A DNA stretch of 64,000 bases from positions 1 through 64,000 of the forward strand of contig NZ_JACVVE010000002.1 of NCBI RefSeq assembly GCF_016648105.1, given 5' to 3'. The translations under genes and the position numbers were made by a program. The notes under the pieces were generated by a model. The model was given only the letters and a program-made list of their open reading frames with translations. It did no database searches and was not told where the DNA came from. Below, one piece after another: positions 9,575 through 18,160 of the stretch. Positions within the stretch are counted from its first letter, which is position 1. Every line of letters begins with the position of its first letter. The stretch comes from Pseudomonas sp. S31 (GTDB lineage Bacteria; Pseudomonadota; Gammaproteobacteria; Pseudomonadales; Pseudomonadaceae).

Positions 9575-9756
9575 TGGCAAGCCTAGCAAAGGCTGGCGAA
9601 GCGTGCGGAGTGCTTCTCAAACACCTTCGGCGCGCATTCTAGCGCGCCTGCAGAAAAAGCAAAGCACCATAAACACGCCACGAGTTGTAAGTTTTCAACC
9701 TACGTCACGAACAGGTGTGATCAACCGTTTGCGCAGTGCCGAAAGGCGAATTACAG

Positions 9757-9783
9757 GTAAAAAAATGCCCGGCGAACCGGGCA
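9757..9783 (-). terminator. amtB rho-independent terminator
   Basis: On the minus strand TGCCCGG-ttcg-CCGGGCA is followed by a run of T (plus-strand aaaaaaa at 9759-9765). It lies 20 bases beyond the amtB stop. Confidence 0.88.
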
Positions 9784-9802
9784 AGTTTTTCCAGCGTCGC
9801 AG

Positions 9803-11134
9803 TTACAGGTTGTAACCGCGTTCGTTGTGTTGAGCCAGGTCGAGGCCGACCGACTCTTCTTCTTCGTTGACCCGCAGGCCCATCACCACGTCCAGTACCT
9901 TGAGGATCACGTAGGTGACGATGGCGGTGTAAACCACGGTGAAGATCACGCCCTTGGCCTGGATCCAGACCTGTGCGGCGATATCGGTGACCGCGCCGAA
10001 GCCGCCCAGTGCAGGCGCTGCGAACACACCGGTGAGGATCGCGCCGATGATGCCGCCGATGCCGTGCACGCCGAAGGCGTCCAGCGAGTCGTCATAGCCG
10101 AGCTTGCGCTTGAGGGTGGTGGCGCAGAAGTAGCAGACCACGCCCGAGACCAGGCCGATCACCAGGGCGCCCATCGGGCCGACGGTACCAGCTGCCGGGG
10201 TAATGGCGACCAGGCCGGCGACCACACCCGAGGCGATGCCCAGGGCGCTCGGTTTGCCGTGACCGATCCACTCGGCGAACATCCAGCCCAGCGCAGCGGC
10301 GGCAGTGGCGATCTGGGTGACCAGCATGGCCATGCCGGCGGTGCCGTTGGCGGCGGCGGCGGAGCCGGCGTTGAAGCCGAACCAGCCAATCCACAACATG
10401 GCCGCGCCCATCAGGGTATAGCCAAGGTTATGCGGGGCCATCGGGGTGGTCGGGTAGCCCTTGCGCTTGCCCAGCACCAGGCAGCAGACCAGGCCCGCGA
10501 TACCGGCGTTGATGTGCACCACGGTGCCGCCAGCGAAGTCGAGCACGCCCCAGTCCCACATCAGCGCACCGTCACCGCTCCAGACCATGTGCGCGATCGG
10601 CGCATAGACCAGGGTGAACCAGATGCCCATGAACACCAGCATGGCGGAGAACTTCATGCGCTCGGCGAAAGCACCGACGATCAGCGCCGGAGTGATGATG
10701 GCGAAGGTCATCTGGAAGGTGATGAACACCGCTTCCGGGAACAGCGCGGTGGCCGAGGTCAGGCTGTCAGGCGTGACACCGCTGAGGAAGGCCTTGGAGA
10801 AGCCACCGACGAAGGAATTGAAGTTGAGCACGCCCTTTTCCATACCGGTGGTATCGAAGGCCATGCTGTAGCCGTACACCATCCACAGGATGCTCATCAG
10901 GCCGGTGATGGCGAAGCATTGCATCATCACCGACAGCACGTTCTTGGAACGCACCATGCCGCCGTAGAACAGCGCCAGGCCTGGAATGGTCATGAACAGC
11001 ACCAGCGCCGTGGCGGTCAGCATCCAGGCGGTGTCGCCGGAGTTCAGCGCCGGGGCAGCTTCCTCTGCCAGGGCGAGCCCGGGCGTTACGAGGGACAATA
11101 GGGCTCCTAGCCCTGCGATCTTACGCAGAGTCAT
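9803..11134 (-). CDS. amtB: Ammonium transporter
   Basis: 443 residues. Inner-membrane Amt/Rh channel with an N-terminal signal-like segment (to about residue 23) and eleven membrane helices. The pore histidines lie in FGVHGIGG and APIAHMVWSG; LFYGGMVR near residues 55-65 is also a family hallmark. The cytoplasmic C terminus is where GlnK docks. Encoded 48 bases downstream of glnK in one operon driven by the sigma-54 promoter upstream of glnK. Confidence 0.97.
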   Translation of the reverse strand: MTLRKIAGLGALLSLVTPGLALAEEAAPALNSGDTAWMLTATALVLFMTIPGLALFYGGMVRSKNVLSVMMQCFAITGLMSILWMVYGYSMAFDTTGMEKGVLNFNSFVGGFSKAFLSGVTPDSLTSATALFPEAVFITFQMTFAIITPALIVGAFAERMKFSAMLVFMGIWFTLVYAPIAHMVWSGDGALMWDWGVLDFAGGTVVHINAGIAGLVCCLVLGKRKGYPTTPMAPHNLGYTLMGAAMLWIGWFGFNAGSAAAANGTAGMAMLVTQIATAAAALGWMFAEWIGHGKPSALGIASGVVAGLVAITPAAGTVGPMGALVIGLVSGVVCYFCATTLKRKLGYDDSLDAFGVHGIGGIIGAILTGVFAAPALGGFGAVTDIAAQVWIQAKGVIFTVVYTAIVTYVILKVLDVVMGLRVNEEEESVGLDLAQHNERGYNL

Positions 11135-11182
11135 GTTGTTTTCTCCTGGGGCGTTGGGTTTGGTGAGGCTTTTTGTTGTCGC

Positions 11183-11821
<639 letters not shown>

Positions 11822-11885
11822 TCAAGGGCCTGAATTGTGCGTGCTACACTGCGGACCATTTCCCAGATCCAATGGACCGCCCAAC

Positions 11886-12149
11886 ATGCTTGCCCCCAAA
11901 GCCCTTCTCGACGCCCTGAGCGACCAGGCCTCGCGCCTGTTCAGCAGCGATACCGCCCAGCCTCGCGCCGAACTGGAAAGCCAGTTCAAGGTGCTGATGC
12001 AAGGGGCATTCAGCAAGCTGGACCTGGTCAGCCGGGAAGAATTCGACAGCCAGATGGTCGTCCTGGCCCGCACCCGTGCGCGCCTCGAAGCCTTGGAAAA
12101 ACAGGTCGCCGAACTGGAAGCCCGGTTGGCACCCGCCACCCAGGAATAA
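11886..12149 (+). CDS. ubiK: Ubiquinone biosynthesis accessory factor UbiK
   Basis: 87 residues, BMFP/YqiC family. An N-terminal amphipathic helix (ALLDALSDQASRLF) precedes the family core LVSREEFDSQMVVLARTR and a C-terminal coiled coil (RLEALEKQVAELEARL). UbiK works with UbiJ to organise ubiquinone synthesis enzymes. The start MLAPKALLDAL at 11886 fits the family; further upstream codons are not coding. Divergent from glnK. Confidence 0.92.
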   Translation: MLAPKALLDALSDQASRLFSSDTAQPRAELESQFKVLMQGAFSKLDLVSREEFDSQMVVLARTRARLEALEKQVAELEARLAPATQE

Positions 12150-12176
12150 TTACCGCCCTACACGGAGTGACTCACC

Positions 12177-12605
12177 ATGAAAGTCAGTGCACGCAACGTA
12201 TTCGAAGGCAAGGTCAGCAACGTCCAGCCCGGCGCGGTGAATGCCGAGGTGGAACTGACCCTGGGTGGCGGCGAGAAGCTGGTGGCGGTCGTCACCATGA
12301 CCAGCCTGCACAACCTCGACATCAACGTCGGTAAAGAGGCCGTGGCCCTGGTCAAGGCGCCTTGGGTGGTGCTGCTGACCGACGCCGCCGGCTACAAGCT
12401 CTCCGCGCGCAATGCCCTGGAAGGTGAAGTGGTGCGTGTGGGTGACGGTGCGGTGAATGCCGAAGTGGTGCTCAAGCTCGCGGGTGGCACCGAGGTGTAC
12501 GCCATCGTCACGCGCGAGGCCGTGCAGGAGCTGGGCCTGGCGCCTGGGGTGAAGGCCACCGCGTTGATCAAGGCTTCGCACATCATTCTTGGGGCTAGGG
12601 CTTGA
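12177..12605 (+). CDS. Molybdopterin/molybdate-binding protein with two Mop (TOBE) domains
   Basis: 142 residues made of two tandem Mop repeats, roughly 1-68 and 72-140, each with the pattern SARN-x-GxV--V--GAVNAEV--L-GG---A-VT...L. Di-Mop proteins (ModG/Mop) bind molybdate or tungstate oxyanions for storage. CGGAG lies in front of the ATG. Co-directional with ubiK 27 bases upstream. Confidence 0.9.
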   Translation: MKVSARNVFEGKVSNVQPGAVNAEVELTLGGGEKLVAVVTMTSLHNLDINVGKEAVALVKAPWVVLLTDAAGYKLSARNALEGEVVRVGDGAVNAEVVLKLAGGTEVYAIVTREAVQELGLAPGVKATALIKASHIILGARA

Positions 12606-12639
12606 GAAGCTCCGACCACCCTGATCGCTTCTGAAGTCT

Positions 12640-12700
12640 GCCATATGGCATTGACATATCCCACAACCGAACTACGATGGGATATACATGTGCCATATCC
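12640..12700 (+). promoter_or_regulatory. vapBC promoter and operator repeats
   Basis: A -35 TTGACA (12651-12656) and -10-like TACGAT (12673-12678) are 16 bases apart. Around them lie the perfect palindrome GCCATATGGC (12640-12649), the arms ATATCCC (12656-12662) and GGGATAT (12679-12685) that bracket the -10, and a further TGCCATATCC (12691-12700). Such nested repeats are the normal binding sites for VapB/VapBC autorepression; the assignment is inference from position. Confidence 0.65.
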
Positions 12701-12713
12701 TTGGAGGGGTATC

Positions 12714-12944
12714 ATGGAGCAAGGTTCGGTTTTTCAAAGCAATCGCAGTCAGGCCGTGCGGCTACCCAAAGCCGTGGCGCTTCCTGATGATGTGAAGCGC
12801 GTGGATGTCGTGGCGCTCGGCCGGACGCGCATCATCACTCCTGCTGGCGAATCATGGGACAGTTGGTTTGACGCTGAACGCGTAACAGCCGACTTCATGG
12901 TAGAGCGTGAACAGCCAGCAGATCAGGAGCGCGAGTCGTTTTGA
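12714..12944 (+). CDS. vapB: VapB antitoxin (AbrB-type)
   Basis: 76 residues. The SpoVT/AbrB-like swapped-hairpin DNA-binding fold is evident from VFQSNRSQAVRLPKAVALPDDV (residues about 6-27), and the tail SWDSWF...DFM is the part that should wrap VapC. The ATG at 12714 follows GGAGGGG. Its TGA overlaps the ATG of vapC (TTTTGATG), typical of toxin-antitoxin pairs. The cassette sits between two core genes and is probably an insertion. Confidence 0.88.
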   Translation: MEQGSVFQSNRSQAVRLPKAVALPDDVKRVDVVALGRTRIITPAGESWDSWFDAERVTADFMVEREQPADQERESF

Positions 12945-13351
12945 TGATCAAGTACATGCTTGACACCAACATCTGTATCTTCACTATCAAAAATAGACCA
13001 CAAGAAGTTCGCGAGGCGTTCAAGCGGCACCACGGACAAATGTGCATCAGTACGATCACTTTGATGGAATTGGTCTACGGTGCCGAGAAATCCTCGAACC
13101 CTGAGCGCAACCTTGCGGATGTTGAGGGATTTGCGGCCCGTCTAGAGGTACTCAGGTATGACCAGGAGGCCGCCGCCCACACAGGGCAGCTTCGTGCTGA
13201 GCTCGCCCGACTAGGTAAACAAATCGGCCCTTATGACCACATGATTGCAGGCCATGCCCGCTCGCAGGGACTGATTGTCGTAACCAACAACCGACGTGAG
13301 TTCGACCGAGTGCCCGGCCTGCGAGTAGAGGACTGGGTTGTTCCTGCGTGA
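12941..13351 (+). CDS. vapC: VapC toxin, PIN-domain ribonuclease
   Basis: 136 residues. PIN-domain endonuclease; the acidic site is formed by Asp8 (MLDTNIC), a Glu in TLMELVYG, and Asp in GPYDHMIAG, with VVTNNRREFDRVPGLRVEDW at the C terminus as in the VapC/MvpA group that cuts initiator tRNA. All catalytic acids are intact, so it looks functional. A GCCGGC...GCCGGC hairpin at 13397-13419 follows it. Confidence 0.9.
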   Translation: MMIKYMLDTNICIFTIKNRPQEVREAFKRHHGQMCISTITLMELVYGAEKSSNPERNLADVEGFAARLEVLRYDQEAAAHTGQLRAELARLGKQIGPYDHMIAGHARSQGLIVVTNNRREFDRVPGLRVEDWVVPA

Positions 13352-13478
13352 CATACCCGGCGAGGCCACCTTTCTGCAAAACGATGACGCACACTTCTGC
13401 CGGCTATTCATGAGCCGGCAACTAAGCTAGGAGCAAGCCGCAGGAAGCGGTGCCTTCAGCAGCGACAACGGAGCGTCC

Positions 13479-14966
13479 ATGTCCCTAGCCCTCGTCCACA
13501 GCCGCGCCCAGGTTGGCGTAGAAGCCCCTGCCGTCAGCGTCGAAACCCACCTGGCCAACGGCCTGCCCCACCTCACTTTGGTCGGCTTGCCAGAAACCAC
13601 GGTCAAGGAAAGCAAGGACCGGGTGCGCAGCGCCATCGTCAACTCGAGTCTCGACTACCCGGCCAGGCGCATCACCCAGAACCTAGCCCCCGCCGACCTG
13701 CCCAAGGACGGCGGGCGCTATGACCTGGCCATCGCCCTGGGCATCCTCGCGGCCAGCGGCCAGGTGCCGGTGGCCAGCCTGGCCGAGCTCGAATGCCTCG
13801 GCGAACTGGCGCTGTCCGGCAAGCTGCGGCCGGTGCAGGGCGTACTGCCGGCCGCGCTGGCGGCGCGGGAGGCAGGCCGGGCGCTGGTGGTGCCCACGGA
13901 AAACGCCGAGGAGGCCAGCCTGGCCGGTGGGCTGGTGGTGTATGCGGTGGGCCACCTGCTGGAGCTGGTGGCCCACCTCAACGGCCAGGTACCGCTGTCG
14001 CCCTATGCGGCCAACGGCCTGCTGCTGCAACAGCGGCCCTACCCCGACCTCAGCGAAGTACAGGGCCAGGTCGCGGCCAAGCGCGCCCTGCTACTGGCCG
14101 CGGCCGGGGCGCACAACCTGTTGTTCACCGGGCCACCGGGAACCGGTAAGACCTTGCTGGCCAGCCGTTTGCCGGGGCTGTTGCCACCTTTGGACGAACA
14201 CGAGGCACTGGAGGTCGCGGCAATCCGTTCGGTGTGCGGTGGCGCGCCTTTGCGCAGTTGGCCGCAACGGCCGTTTCGCCATCCCCACCACTCGGCGTCG
14301 GGACCGGCGCTGGTGGGCGGCAGCAGCCGGCCGCAACCGGGCGAGATCACCTTGGCCCACCATGGCGTACTGTTTCTCGACGAACTGCCCGAATTCGAGC
14401 GCCGGGTGCTCGAGGTGCTGCGCGAGCCCATGGAATCGGGTGAGATCGTGATCGCCCGGGCCCGCGACAAAGTACGCTTCCCGGCCCGCTTCCAGTTGGT
14501 GGCAGCGATGAACCCCTGCCCGTGCGGCTACCTGGGCGACCCTTCCGGTCGCTGCCGTTGCAGCACCGAGCAGATCCAGCGCTACCGCAACAAGTTGTCC
14601 GGGCCGCTGCTCGACCGTATCGACCTGCACCTGACCGTCGCCCGCGAAAGCACCACGCTGGCCTGCGCCCCGAGCGGCGATACCAGCGCTATCGTGGGCG
14701 CTCGCGTGGCCCAGGCACGGGAGCTGCAGCAACAGCGCCAAGGCTGCGCCAATGCTTTTCTCGACCTGCACGGGTTGCGCCGCCATTGCGCGCTGGCAGA
14801 AGCCGACCAAGCCTGGCTGGAAACCGCCTGCGAGCGCCTGACCCTGTCCTTGCGCGCCGCCCATCGGCTGCTCAAGGTGGCGCGCACGCTCGCCGACCTC
14901 GAAGGCGCAGTGGCAATCACCCGATCGCACCTGGCAGAGGCTCTGCAATACCGGCCCGGAAGCTGA
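13479..14966 (+). CDS. yifB: YifB/ComM family Mg-chelatase-like AAA+ ATPase
   Basis: 495 residues. An N-terminal Lon-protease-like ChlI domain (1-165, VSVETHLANGLPHLTLVGLPE) precedes the AAA+ domain with Walker A GPPGTGKT at 218-225 and Walker B VLFLDELPEF near 297-306, then the Mg_chelatase C domain with MNPCPCGYLG. ComM is a hexameric branch-migration helicase that helps integrate incoming DNA in transformation. CGGAG precedes the ATG. Confidence 0.94.
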   Translation: MSLALVHSRAQVGVEAPAVSVETHLANGLPHLTLVGLPETTVKESKDRVRSAIVNSSLDYPARRITQNLAPADLPKDGGRYDLAIALGILAASGQVPVASLAELECLGELALSGKLRPVQGVLPAALAAREAGRALVVPTENAEEASLAGGLVVYAVGHLLELVAHLNGQVPLSPYAANGLLLQQRPYPDLSEVQGQVAAKRALLLAAAGAHNLLFTGPPGTGKTLLASRLPGLLPPLDEHEALEVAAIRSVCGGAPLRSWPQRPFRHPHHSASGPALVGGSSRPQPGEITLAHHGVLFLDELPEFERRVLEVLREPMESGEIVIARARDKVRFPARFQLVAAMNPCPCGYLGDPSGRCRCSTEQIQRYRNKLSGPLLDRIDLHLTVARESTTLACAPSGDTSAIVGARVAQARELQQQRQGCANAFLDLHGLRRHCALAEADQAWLETACERLTLSLRAAHRLLKVARTLADLEGAVAITRSHLAEALQYRPGS

Positions 14967-15160
14967 ACGAGCATCACGCCCGCGACCTGGGGCGCGTTTG
15001 CCGGAACGACCGCGAAGGGGGCCCTGCAAACCATCATTGTCTCGCTGGCCAGGACATTGTGTCTCCCAGAGGCCTGATTGTATTGGCCTCGCCTGGGCTT
15101 CAGAATCGTCCTCCATACTAGGGCAAACGCTGCTTCCGGCAGCTCATGGAGTACGAGCCA

Positions 15161-16951
15161 ATGCCACACGAAGGCAGCCTTCTGCAAACCGCGGTGATCT
15201 TCCTGTTCGCCGCGGTCCTCGCCGTCCCCCTGGCCAAGCGCCTGCAACTGGGTGCCGTGATCGGCTACCTCCTCGCGGGCGTGGCCATCGGTCCCCAGGC
15301 CCTGGGCCTGATCCGCGATACCGAAAGCGTTGCGCACATCTCCGAGCTGGGCGTGGTCCTGCTGTTGTTCATCATCGGCCTGGAGCTGTCGCCCAAGCGC
15401 CTGTGGCTCATGCGCAAGTCGGTGTTCGGCGTCGGCAGCGCGCAGGTGCTGCTGACTGGCGCGGCCATCGGCGGCATCGCCCTGTTCGGCTTCGCACAGT
15501 CGTTGCCAGCGGCCCTGGTGCTCGGCCTGGGCCTGGCGCTGTCGTCCACCGCGCTGGGCCTGCAGAGCCTGGCCGAGAGCAAGCAACTCAACGCCCCCCA
15601 TGGCCGCCTGGCCTTCGCCATCCTGCTGTTCCAGGACATCGCCGCGATTCCGCTGATCGCCCTGGTGCCGCTACTGGCCGCGAGTGGCCCGGACACCAGC
15701 CACGGCGACAGCCTGCAACATGGCCTGAAGGTTTTCGCCAGCATCGCCGTGGTGATCGTCGGCGGCCGCTACCTGCTGCGCCCGGTATTCCGCACCGTGG
15801 CCCGCACCGGCCTGCCGGAAGTGTCCACCGCCACCGCCTTGCTGGTGGTCATCGGTACCGCCTGGCTGATGGAGGAAGCCGGTATTTCCATGGCCCTGGG
15901 CGCGTTCCTGGCCGGCTTGCTGCTGGCCGACTCTGAATACCGCCACGAACTGGAATCGCAGATCGAGCCGTTCAAGGGCCTGCTGCTGGGGCTGTTCTTC
16001 ATCAGCGTCGGCATGGGCGCCAACCTGCGCCTGCTGCTGGAGATGCCGCTGGTGTTGCTGGGTCTGACGCTGCTGCTGATTGGCGTGAAGCTAGCCCTGC
16101 TGATGCTGGTCGGGCGCCTGGCCGGTGGCCTGAACAAGGCCAGCGCCCTGCGCCTGGGCATGGTCCTGGCGGCGGGCGGCGAATTCGCCTTCGTGGTATT
16201 CAAGCTGGGCAAGGACCAAGGCCTGTTCGACACCCAGACCTACGACCTGCTGCTGATGACCATCACCTTGTCGATGGCCATCACCCCACTGCTGATGCTC
16301 GGCTGCGCGCGCGCCCTCAAGCGCCCGCAACCGGTCCAGCGCGAAGTGCCCGAGCAGTACAAGCAGATCCACACCGATGCGCCGCGGGTGGTGATCGTCG
16401 GCATGGGCCGCATGGGCCAGATCGTCGCGCGGATCCTGCGGGCGCAGAAGATTCCGTTCATTGCCCTGGAGACGTCGGTCGACAACATCGAGATGACGCG
16501 CATGTTCGAGCAGGTGCCGGTGTTCTACGGCGACCCGTTGCGCCCCGAGGTGCTGCATGCAGCCAAGGTCGGCGAGGCGGAGTATTTCGTCATCACCACT
16601 GACGATCCCGAAGTCACCACCCGCACTGCCGAGCAGGTCAAGCGCCAATACCCGCACCTGAAGGTGCTGGCCCGCGCGCGTAACCGCCAGCATGTGCACA
16701 AGCTGGTGGACGTGGGCGCCGAGCCGATCCGTGAGACGTTCTATTCCAGCCTGGAACTCACCCGCCGCACGCTGGTGGGGTTGGGGTTGAGCGACGAACA
16801 GGCGGCCGACCGCATCGCCCGTTTCACCCAGCATGACGAGGAAGTGCTGGTGGCCCAGGGTCAGGTACGGGACGACCGGGCCAAGGTGATGCAGACCTCG
16901 AAGGAAGCGCGGGTGGAGTTGGAGCGGTTGTTTGCGGGGGATGTGGATTGA
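15161..16951 (+). CDS. Kef-type monovalent cation:proton antiporter (CPA2) with RCK domain
   Basis: 596 residues. About twelve membrane helices (1-385) of the Na+/H+ exchanger CPA2 fold, with FQDIAAIPLIAL as the conserved ion-site helix, then an RCK/TrkA-N NAD-binding domain from about residue 406 (RVVIVGMGRMGQIVARIL). This is the KefB/KefC layout of a potassium efflux system. The ATG at 15161 is chosen over one at 15146 because GGAG (15148-15151) is properly spaced from it. No KefF/KefG-like partner is present. Confidence 0.9.
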   Translation: MPHEGSLLQTAVIFLFAAVLAVPLAKRLQLGAVIGYLLAGVAIGPQALGLIRDTESVAHISELGVVLLLFIIGLELSPKRLWLMRKSVFGVGSAQVLLTGAAIGGIALFGFAQSLPAALVLGLGLALSSTALGLQSLAESKQLNAPHGRLAFAILLFQDIAAIPLIALVPLLAASGPDTSHGDSLQHGLKVFASIAVVIVGGRYLLRPVFRTVARTGLPEVSTATALLVVIGTAWLMEEAGISMALGAFLAGLLLADSEYRHELESQIEPFKGLLLGLFFISVGMGANLRLLLEMPLVLLGLTLLLIGVKLALLMLVGRLAGGLNKASALRLGMVLAAGGEFAFVVFKLGKDQGLFDTQTYDLLLMTITLSMAITPLLMLGCARALKRPQPVQREVPEQYKQIHTDAPRVVIVGMGRMGQIVARILRAQKIPFIALETSVDNIEMTRMFEQVPVFYGDPLRPEVLHAAKVGEAEYFVITTDDPEVTTRTAEQVKRQYPHLKVLARARNRQHVHKLVDVGAEPIRETFYSSLELTRRTLVGLGLSDEQAADRIARFTQHDEEVLVAQGQVRDDRAKVMQTSKEARVELERLFAGDVD

Positions 16952-16952
16952 G

Positions 16953-17240
16953 CTATGTCGCGAACACCAACGGCACGATCTTGGGGTGCTCACGATGTGC
17001 GGCCTGCCACAGATCGTAGGCTGCCTGCTCCGCAAGATACTGACGGGCAGCACCGAGGCCCGCGAGCTCCAGGCGGTCCGCAAGATCTGCCGATATCGCG
17101 GCCCGGCCGTTGAGTACTGTGGACAACTGCCCCCGCGAGTAGCCGAGATGCCGAGCCAGCTGTGAAACGTTCATGCCGATGGCCGACAGAACGTCTTCAC
17201 GTAACGACTCCCCTGGATGGGGAGGATCGAACATAGGCAT
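16953..17240 (-). CDS. higA: HigA-type antitoxin / XRE regulator
   Basis: 95 residues. Starts with the HigA signature MFDPPHPGESLREDVL and carries an XRE helix-turn-helix at about 24-50 (VSQLARHLGYSRGQLSTVLNGR). HigA is normally the second gene after the RelE-like toxin HigB. Here the expected toxin position, ending 12 bases upstream, holds only a broken remnant, so this is an orphan antitoxin. Converges on the antiporter gene with one base between the stops. Confidence 0.85.
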   Translation of the reverse strand: MPMFDPPHPGESLREDVLSAIGMNVSQLARHLGYSRGQLSTVLNGRAAISADLADRLELAGLGAARQYLAEQAAYDLWQAAHREHPKIVPLVFAT

Positions 17241-17252
17241 GGTATCGGTCTC

Positions 17253-17413
17253 CTAGTGGTAATCGACATGCGCCACCAGTCTGCATGTGATGAGCTGATA
17301 TGGGGCCTTGATCCAGGCCTAAAGCGACGTGGGATTTTTCCTAGAGCCTGGAAGTACTTCAGGCACATGCCTCGAGCGTTGCAGCAGCGCTCGATCTTCA
17401 AGACAACAAACAT
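17253..17413 (-). pseudogene. higB: Decayed higB toxin remnant
   Basis: On the minus strand the 12 bases before higA are preceded by a TAG stop and, in frame, ...LVAHVDYH, which matches the usual HigB ending VEIVDYH. An in-frame stop lies 63 bases earlier, and further upstream a HigB-like IER...K-x-L stretch is in another frame (ATG at 17413). The spacing to higA fits a higBA operon. The assignment is by motif and position only; no intact toxin can be encoded. Confidence 0.45.
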
Positions 17414-17570
17414 CTGGCGACCAGCACCCTCCGACCCAAACAGCAGCCGTTTCCTACAGGAGTATCAACACCAACGATTTAACCTACAAACCGTGTCGAC
17501 GCCCGTCTGATTGTTAGGGACAACTTTGATCTCTAGCCTGCAAGGGTCGCTGTCGGTTCAGCGATCGGGC

Positions 17571-17707
17571 GTGGAAACCCGGCTACTATTCGGATCGGTT
17601 GTCGTCATGGCAGCTGTACGCGGGAGGCCGCATGGCCTGCCGGGGCCCGATAGCCCGGCTTTCCACCCCGCGTACAGCCGCCACCCTTCACGTGGAAATG
17701 AAAGGTG
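17571..17707 (+). promoter_or_regulatory. Highly structured leader with alternative pairings
   Basis: Segment A GTGGAAACCCGGCTA (17571-17585) pairs with A' TAGCCCGGCTTTCCAC (17651-17666), with one mismatch and one bulge. Segment B GCTGTACGCGGG (17613-17624) pairs perfectly over 12 bases with B' (17667-17678), directly abutting A'. Order A-B-A'-B' means a pseudoknot or mutually exclusive folds. Inside lie GGCC-gcat-GGCC (17626-17637) and GCCGGG/CCCGGC (17639-17659), the latter competing with A-A'. A fourth hairpin (CACCCTTCA/TGAAAGGTG, 17682-17707) precedes the ribosome binding site of the next small gene. The 321 bases from 17414 to 17734 hold nothing else I can identify. Confidence 0.6.
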
Positions 17708-17734
17708 CCGGTCAACATCTGTCGGAGTTTGGCT

Positions 17735-17927
17735 ATGAAAAAAATCGTTCCCGATCCCCCGCTTCCCGCAACCTGTTTACGAGGCCAAGCGGCAGATGTT
17801 AGTGATCGTCACGCTCGAAAACGGCAAGACACTCTGGAACTTCATGCACTGCGAGGCGAAAGCGCTGAACAAACACCGGCACGGCATACTGCTTTATAAA
17901 CGCTACACACTTTTGCCGGGCAAATAA
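17735..17927 (+). pseudogene. Small basic protein gene out of frame with its start (A7 tract)
   Basis: ATG 17735 has a good ribosome binding site (GGAG 7 bases upstream) and is followed by seven A residues (17738-17744). In the ATG frame the codon use soon becomes poor (54 codons, ending at 17897-17899). The +1 frame, ending TAA 17925-17927, has strong G/C third positions and reads ...PVYEAKRQMLVIVTLENGK...LLYKRYTLLPGK. Removing one A joins ATG to this frame to give 63 residues starting MKKSFPIPRFPQ. Either a one-base indel, slippage at A7, or an internal start at ATG 17796 (43 residues). Family not recognised. Confidence 0.5.
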
Positions 17928-17950
17928 AAAGGCCACTGTCACCAGTGGCC
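17922..17950 (-). terminator. Hairpin terminator, best read on the minus strand
   Basis: GGCCACTG-tcac-CAGTGGCC, an 8-bp perfect stem. On the minus strand it is followed by TTTTTATTTG, a good rho-independent signal for transcripts coming from the ycaC-like gene; on the plus strand it closes the small gene but lacks a T-run. The 210 bases from 17951 to 18160 contain nothing recognisable. Confidence 0.7.
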
Positions 17951-18160
17951 TCGAGAACACGCTTGATACTCGTATACACGCCCTCAAGCGGGGTGTGGAG
18001 GTCTCACCCTACGCTGATGATTCAGCCATCGACGGGGTTCCTACGCCAGCCTTCGCCGCTGAATGGCAGCTGGTTTCGCGCTCAACTGAAACGCTAACAA
18101 CACCACTTGATCAAGTCAACGGTGAATCCGAAAACAGGCCACCTGTTGTTCGACAAGGTA

